Below, in pieces: positions 20,464-22,812 of a stretch of DNA of 22,812 nt (positions within the stretch are counted from its first letter, which is position 1; each line of letters starts with the position of its first letter). The notes beneath the pieces are model-generated. The model had not been told where the DNA came from and ran no database searches. It saw only the letters and a program-made list of their open reading frames with translations. Origin of the DNA: Lawsonibacter sp. (GTDB taxonomy: Bacteria; Bacillota; Clostridia; Oscillospirales; Oscillospiraceae); assembly GCA_022798855.1 (NCBI GenBank), contig JAAWNI010000009.1, positions 1 through 22,812 on the forward strand, given 5' to 3'. A program made the translations under genes and the position numbers.

Positions 20464-21531
20464 ATGGCAAATCTGTTGGATTATTTGGACCGGGCGGTAA
20501 AGGACAACGCCTCAGACCTGTTTATTGTGGCGGGCGGCCCGGTCTGTGAAAAGCTGAACAAGCAGATCATCTCCATTGGGGAGGAGCGCATCCTCCCCAA
20601 GGACTCGGAGGAGCTGATTACCCAGCTCTACGCCCAGGCCCAGCGGCCCATAGACCGCTACCTGCGGGAGGGCGACGACGACTTCTCCTTCTCGGTGGGG
20701 GGGCTGGCCCGCTTCCGGGTGAATACATACCGGCAGAGGGGCTCCCTGGCCGCGGTGGTCCGGGTGGTGGCCTTCGGCATCCCCGACTGGCAGGAGCTGC
20801 ACATCCCGCCCCAGGTGATGGAGCTGGCCAACCTCACCGACGGCATGGTGCTGGTCACCGGCACGGCGGGCAGCGGAAAATCCACCACCCAGGCCTGCAT
20901 CATCGACCGGATCAACCAGAACCGCAGCGGCCACATCATCACCCTGGAGGACCCTATCGAGTACCTCCACCGCAACAACAAGAGCATCGTCAGCCAGCGG
21001 GAGATCGCCATCGACACGGAGGACTACCTCTCCGCCCTGCGGGCCTGCCTGCGCCAGGCCCCCGACGTGATCCTCCTGGGGGAGATGCGGGACTATGAGA
21101 CGATACGCACCGCCATGACGGCGGCGGAGACGGGCCATCTCCTCATCGCCACCCTCCACACCAAGGGGGCGGTGAACACGGTGGACCGCATTGTGGACTC
21201 CTTCCCCAGCGGACAGCAGGACCAGATCCGCGCCCAGCTGTCCATGGTGCTGCGCACGGTAGTCTCCCAGCAGCTGATGCCCAGCACCGACGGCGGCATG
21301 GTGCCCGCTTACGAGATCATGCACGTGAACGACGCCATCCGCAACATGATCCGGGAGAACAAGAGCTCCCAGATCGACGCCGCCATCACCTCCGGCGTCT
21401 CAGAGGGCATGATCTCCATGGACATCTCCATCTGCGAGCTGTATAAGGCGGGGAAGATCACCGCCGACACGGCGCTGGAGTGTTCCGACAACGTGGAGAC
21501 TCAGCGCCGCCGCATGGGCATACCTCGATAA
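20464..21531 (+). CDS. pilT: PilT-family type IV pilus ATPase
   Basis: This is a 355-residue hexameric secretion/pilus motor. The Walker A is GTAGSGKST (133-141), the Asp box TLEDPIEYLH (160-169), the Walker B VILLGEMRD (202-210), and the His box AETGHLLIATLHT (221-233). An N-terminal PAS-like domain (1-110; DNASDLFIVAGGPV) is typical of PilT, and the C-terminus (EGMISMDISICELYKAGKIT) matches the PilT arm. PilT normally retracts pili. Here it is the only ATPase of the operon, so it may power assembly or retraction, or a separate PilB/GspE lies elsewhere. The start follows AGAGGAGAG. It is the last gene, with a terminator directly after it. Confidence 0.93.
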   Translation: MANLLDYLDRAVKDNASDLFIVAGGPVCEKLNKQIISIGEERILPKDSEELITQLYAQAQRPIDRYLREGDDDFSFSVGGLARFRVNTYRQRGSLAAVVRVVAFGIPDWQELHIPPQVMELANLTDGMVLVTGTAGSGKSTTQACIIDRINQNRSGHIITLEDPIEYLHRNNKSIVSQREIAIDTEDYLSALRACLRQAPDVILLGEMRDYETIRTAMTAAETGHLLIATLHTKGAVNTVDRIVDSFPSGQQDQIRAQLSMVLRTVVSQQLMPSTDGGMVPAYEIMHVNDAIRNMIRENKSSQIDAAITSGVSEGMISMDISICELYKAGKITADTALECSDNVETQRRRMGIPR

Positions 21532-21540
21532 TAAACATGG

Positions 21541-21566
21541 GAAAGGCCCTCTTTCGAGGGCCTTTC
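21541..21566 (+). terminator. Terminator of the pilus-like operon
   Basis: GAAAGGCCCTC pairs perfectly with GAGGGCCTTTC (11 bp) around TTTC, starting 9 bases after the pilT stop; the T-run lies partly within the 3' arm. Confidence 0.85.
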
Positions 21567-21589
21567 TCCGTTGTGGCGGCGTGTTTTTT

Positions 21590-21606
21590 AAAACAGGGCC
21601 TGTTTT
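21590..21606. promoter_or_regulatory. Palindrome upstream of the murB promoter
   Basis: AAAACAGGGCCTGTTTT is a perfect 8-bp inverted repeat around a single G, flanked by more T/A-rich symmetry. It lies about 35 bases before the murB -10 hexamer, so it could be a regulator site or a small stem-loop. Confidence 0.4.
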
Positions 21607-21639
21607 TTGGGATTGCCTATTCTAATTTCCACGAAAATT

Positions 21640-21648
21640 TGCTATAAT
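21640..21648 (+). promoter_or_regulatory. Extended -10 promoter of murB
   Basis: TGCTATAAT is an extended, perfect -10 element, 43 bases before the murB start. The -35 position (TTCTAA) is weak. Confidence 0.75.
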
Positions 21649-21691
21649 CAGTTGGACTATATTTGATGATGGCGTTTGCCTTGGAGGGCCT

Positions 21692-22603
21692 ATGGAACGA
21701 CTTGCGGAACTGAAAAAACGGCTGGAGGAGGGCTGCCCCGGCCTGGAACTGCGTGAAGACGAGCCCATGTCCCGGCACACCACCTTCCGCATCGGCGGGC
21801 CTGCGGCCCTGATGGCCCTGCCCCGGACTGTGGGGGAAGCGAAGGCGGCGGTGAAAGCCGCCCGGGCGCTGGAGGTGGAGCCTTTCTTCCTGGGCAACGG
21901 CTCCAACCTGCTGGCGGCCGACGGAGGTTACCCCGGCTTTGTGGTGAAGCTGGCGGGGGATTTCGACCAGATCCGAGAGGTCAACCGGGGGCTGGAAGCG
22001 GGGAGCGCGGTCCTGCTGTCCCGGCTGTCCAACGCCCTGCTGGGCCGGGGGCTTACCGGATTGGAGTTCGCCGGCGGCATCCCGGGCAGCGTGGGCGGGG
22101 CGGTCACCATGAACGCCGGGGCCTACGGCGGGGAGGTGGCCCAGGTGCTGGAGTCGGCCACCTTCCTGGATGAGTCGGGGGAGGTCCGCACCCTGCCCGC
22201 CCCGGAGTGCGGCTTCGGCTACCGGAAAAGCATCTTCTCCGACCGGAAATGCCTGATTTTGAAGGCCCGCTTCCATTTGGAGCAGGGCGGCCCGGCGGCC
22301 ATCAAGGCCCGCATGGAGGAGCTGGCGGCCAAGCGGCGGGAGAAGCAGCCTTTGGAGTATCCCAGCGCCGGGTCCATGTTCAAGCGGCCCCCTGGGCACT
22401 TCGCCGCCGCCCTCATCGACCAGTGCGGCCTGAAAGGACTCGCCGTGGGCGGAGCCCAGGTATCGGAGAAGCACGCCGGCTTTGTGGTCAACCGGGGGGG
22501 CGCCACCTGCGCCGATGTGCTGGAGCTGGTGCGGCAGGTGAAGGAGGAAGTCCTCAGGCAGACCGGCGTGGAGCTGGAGATGGAGGTCAAGGTGCTGAAA
22601 TGA
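21692..22603 (+). CDS. murB: UDP-N-acetylenolpyruvoylglucosamine reductase
   Basis: This is a 303-residue FAD- and NADPH-dependent enzyme that reduces enolpyruvyl-UDP-GlcNAc to UDP-MurNAc in cytosolic peptidoglycan precursor synthesis. FAD-binding motifs are GNGSNLL (68-74) and GIPGSVGGAV (129-138); HTTFRIGGPA marks the N-terminus. Catalytic residues are R178 in GYRKS, S228 in YPSAGSMFKRP and E298 in the C-terminal LEMEVKVL. The length and absence of the extra loop fit the type II (Gram-positive) MurB. The start follows GGAGG with a 4-base spacer, which is tight. Its stop overlaps the next start by 4 bases, so the two genes are coupled. Confidence 0.96.
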   Translation: MERLAELKKRLEEGCPGLELREDEPMSRHTTFRIGGPAALMALPRTVGEAKAAVKAARALEVEPFFLGNGSNLLAADGGYPGFVVKLAGDFDQIREVNRGLEAGSAVLLSRLSNALLGRGLTGLEFAGGIPGSVGGAVTMNAGAYGGEVAQVLESATFLDESGEVRTLPAPECGFGYRKSIFSDRKCLILKARFHLEQGGPAAIKARMEELAAKRREKQPLEYPSAGSMFKRPPGHFAAALIDQCGLKGLAVGGAQVSEKHAGFVVNRGGATCADVLELVRQVKEEVLRQTGVELEMEVKVLK

Positions 22604-22812
22604 GACTGAGTGAACGGTATCGGATGGGGATCTACGCCGTCCGGGAGAAAACCACCCTGCTGGTGCCCACTGTGGGCATCAAATGCGCGTCCCACGAGGC
22701 CCGAAAGCTGCCTTGGCCGCCCCAGGCGGAGGAGCTGGGCGCGGCGGTGCTGGAGCTGCTGGACGAGCTGAAACAAAATCGCATCCAATATGACCCGGAG
22801 GCCAAGGGCTAT
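22600..22812 (+). CDS. Unrecognised protein, 5' part only
   Basis: The frame opens with ATG overlapping the murB stop (ATGA) and continues for 71 codons to the window edge. It begins MRLSERYRMGIYAVREKTTL and includes a VGIKCASHEARKLPWPPQAE stretch, then a helix AAVLELLDELKQNRIQYD. I do not recognise the family. It is not RapZ, which often follows murB in Firmicutes: no GxSGAGKS motif is present. Coupling to murB suggests co-expression. Confidence 0.7.
   Translation, partial: MRLSERYRMGIYAVREKTTLLVPTVGIKCASHEARKLPWPPQAEELGAAVLELLDELKQNRIQYDPEAKGY

Overview
This looks like chromosomal DNA of a high-GC gut Firmicute, most likely an Oscillospiraceae (Flavonifractor / Lawsonibacter / Pseudoflavonifractor-like). 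The inference rests on GC-rich codon use combined with AGGAGG-type ribosome sites and TTGACA/TATAAT-type promoters, and on the gene set: OadA with a long Ala/Pro linker, DUF4180, DUF4860, a lantibiotic-type ABC/two-component module and a choloylglycine-hydrolase-family enzyme. There is no ribosomal RNA, tRNA, CRISPR array, prophage or intact insertion sequence.

Layout, left to right. (1) 1-2836: a SulP anion transporter bracketed by ends of a short TA-flanked repeat, next to a decaying LytTR/AgrC-like two-component pair (sensor cut off at its H-box, regulator missing most of its receiver). (2) 2909-6380, minus strand: an intact four-gene module of response regulator, ABC ATPase, ABC-2 permease and histidine kinase, resembling peptide-antibiotic sensing and immunity modules. 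(3) 6458-9763: PepD-type dipeptidase and a PLP aminotransferase, each with its own promoter. (4) 9770-13242: MATE exporter and a penicillin-V-acylase/bile-salt-hydrolase-like enzyme, divergent from a BmrR-like MerR regulator. (5) 13324-15636: OadA-type biotin-dependent carboxyltransferase subunit behind a 158-bp MITE-like element. (6) 15661-16161: DUF4180 gene enclosed by a perfect 13-bp inverted repeat. (7) 16462-17650: transglutaminase-like lipoprotein. (8) 17706-21566: a compact type IV pilus / type II secretion-like operon (PilC/GspF, four small single-pass proteins, PilT). (9) 21590 to the end: murB and the start of an unrecognised overlapping gene.

The main items for a second look are the minimal type IV filament-like operon with highly divergent pseudopilin candidates; two families of small intergenic repeats (a TA-flanked MITE-like family and a GTAGGG-ended hairpin family); the repeat-associated truncation of a sensor kinase next to sulP; and a 13-bp inverted repeat exactly enclosing the DUF4180 gene. 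All homology statements come from reading protein motifs by eye; no database search was run.
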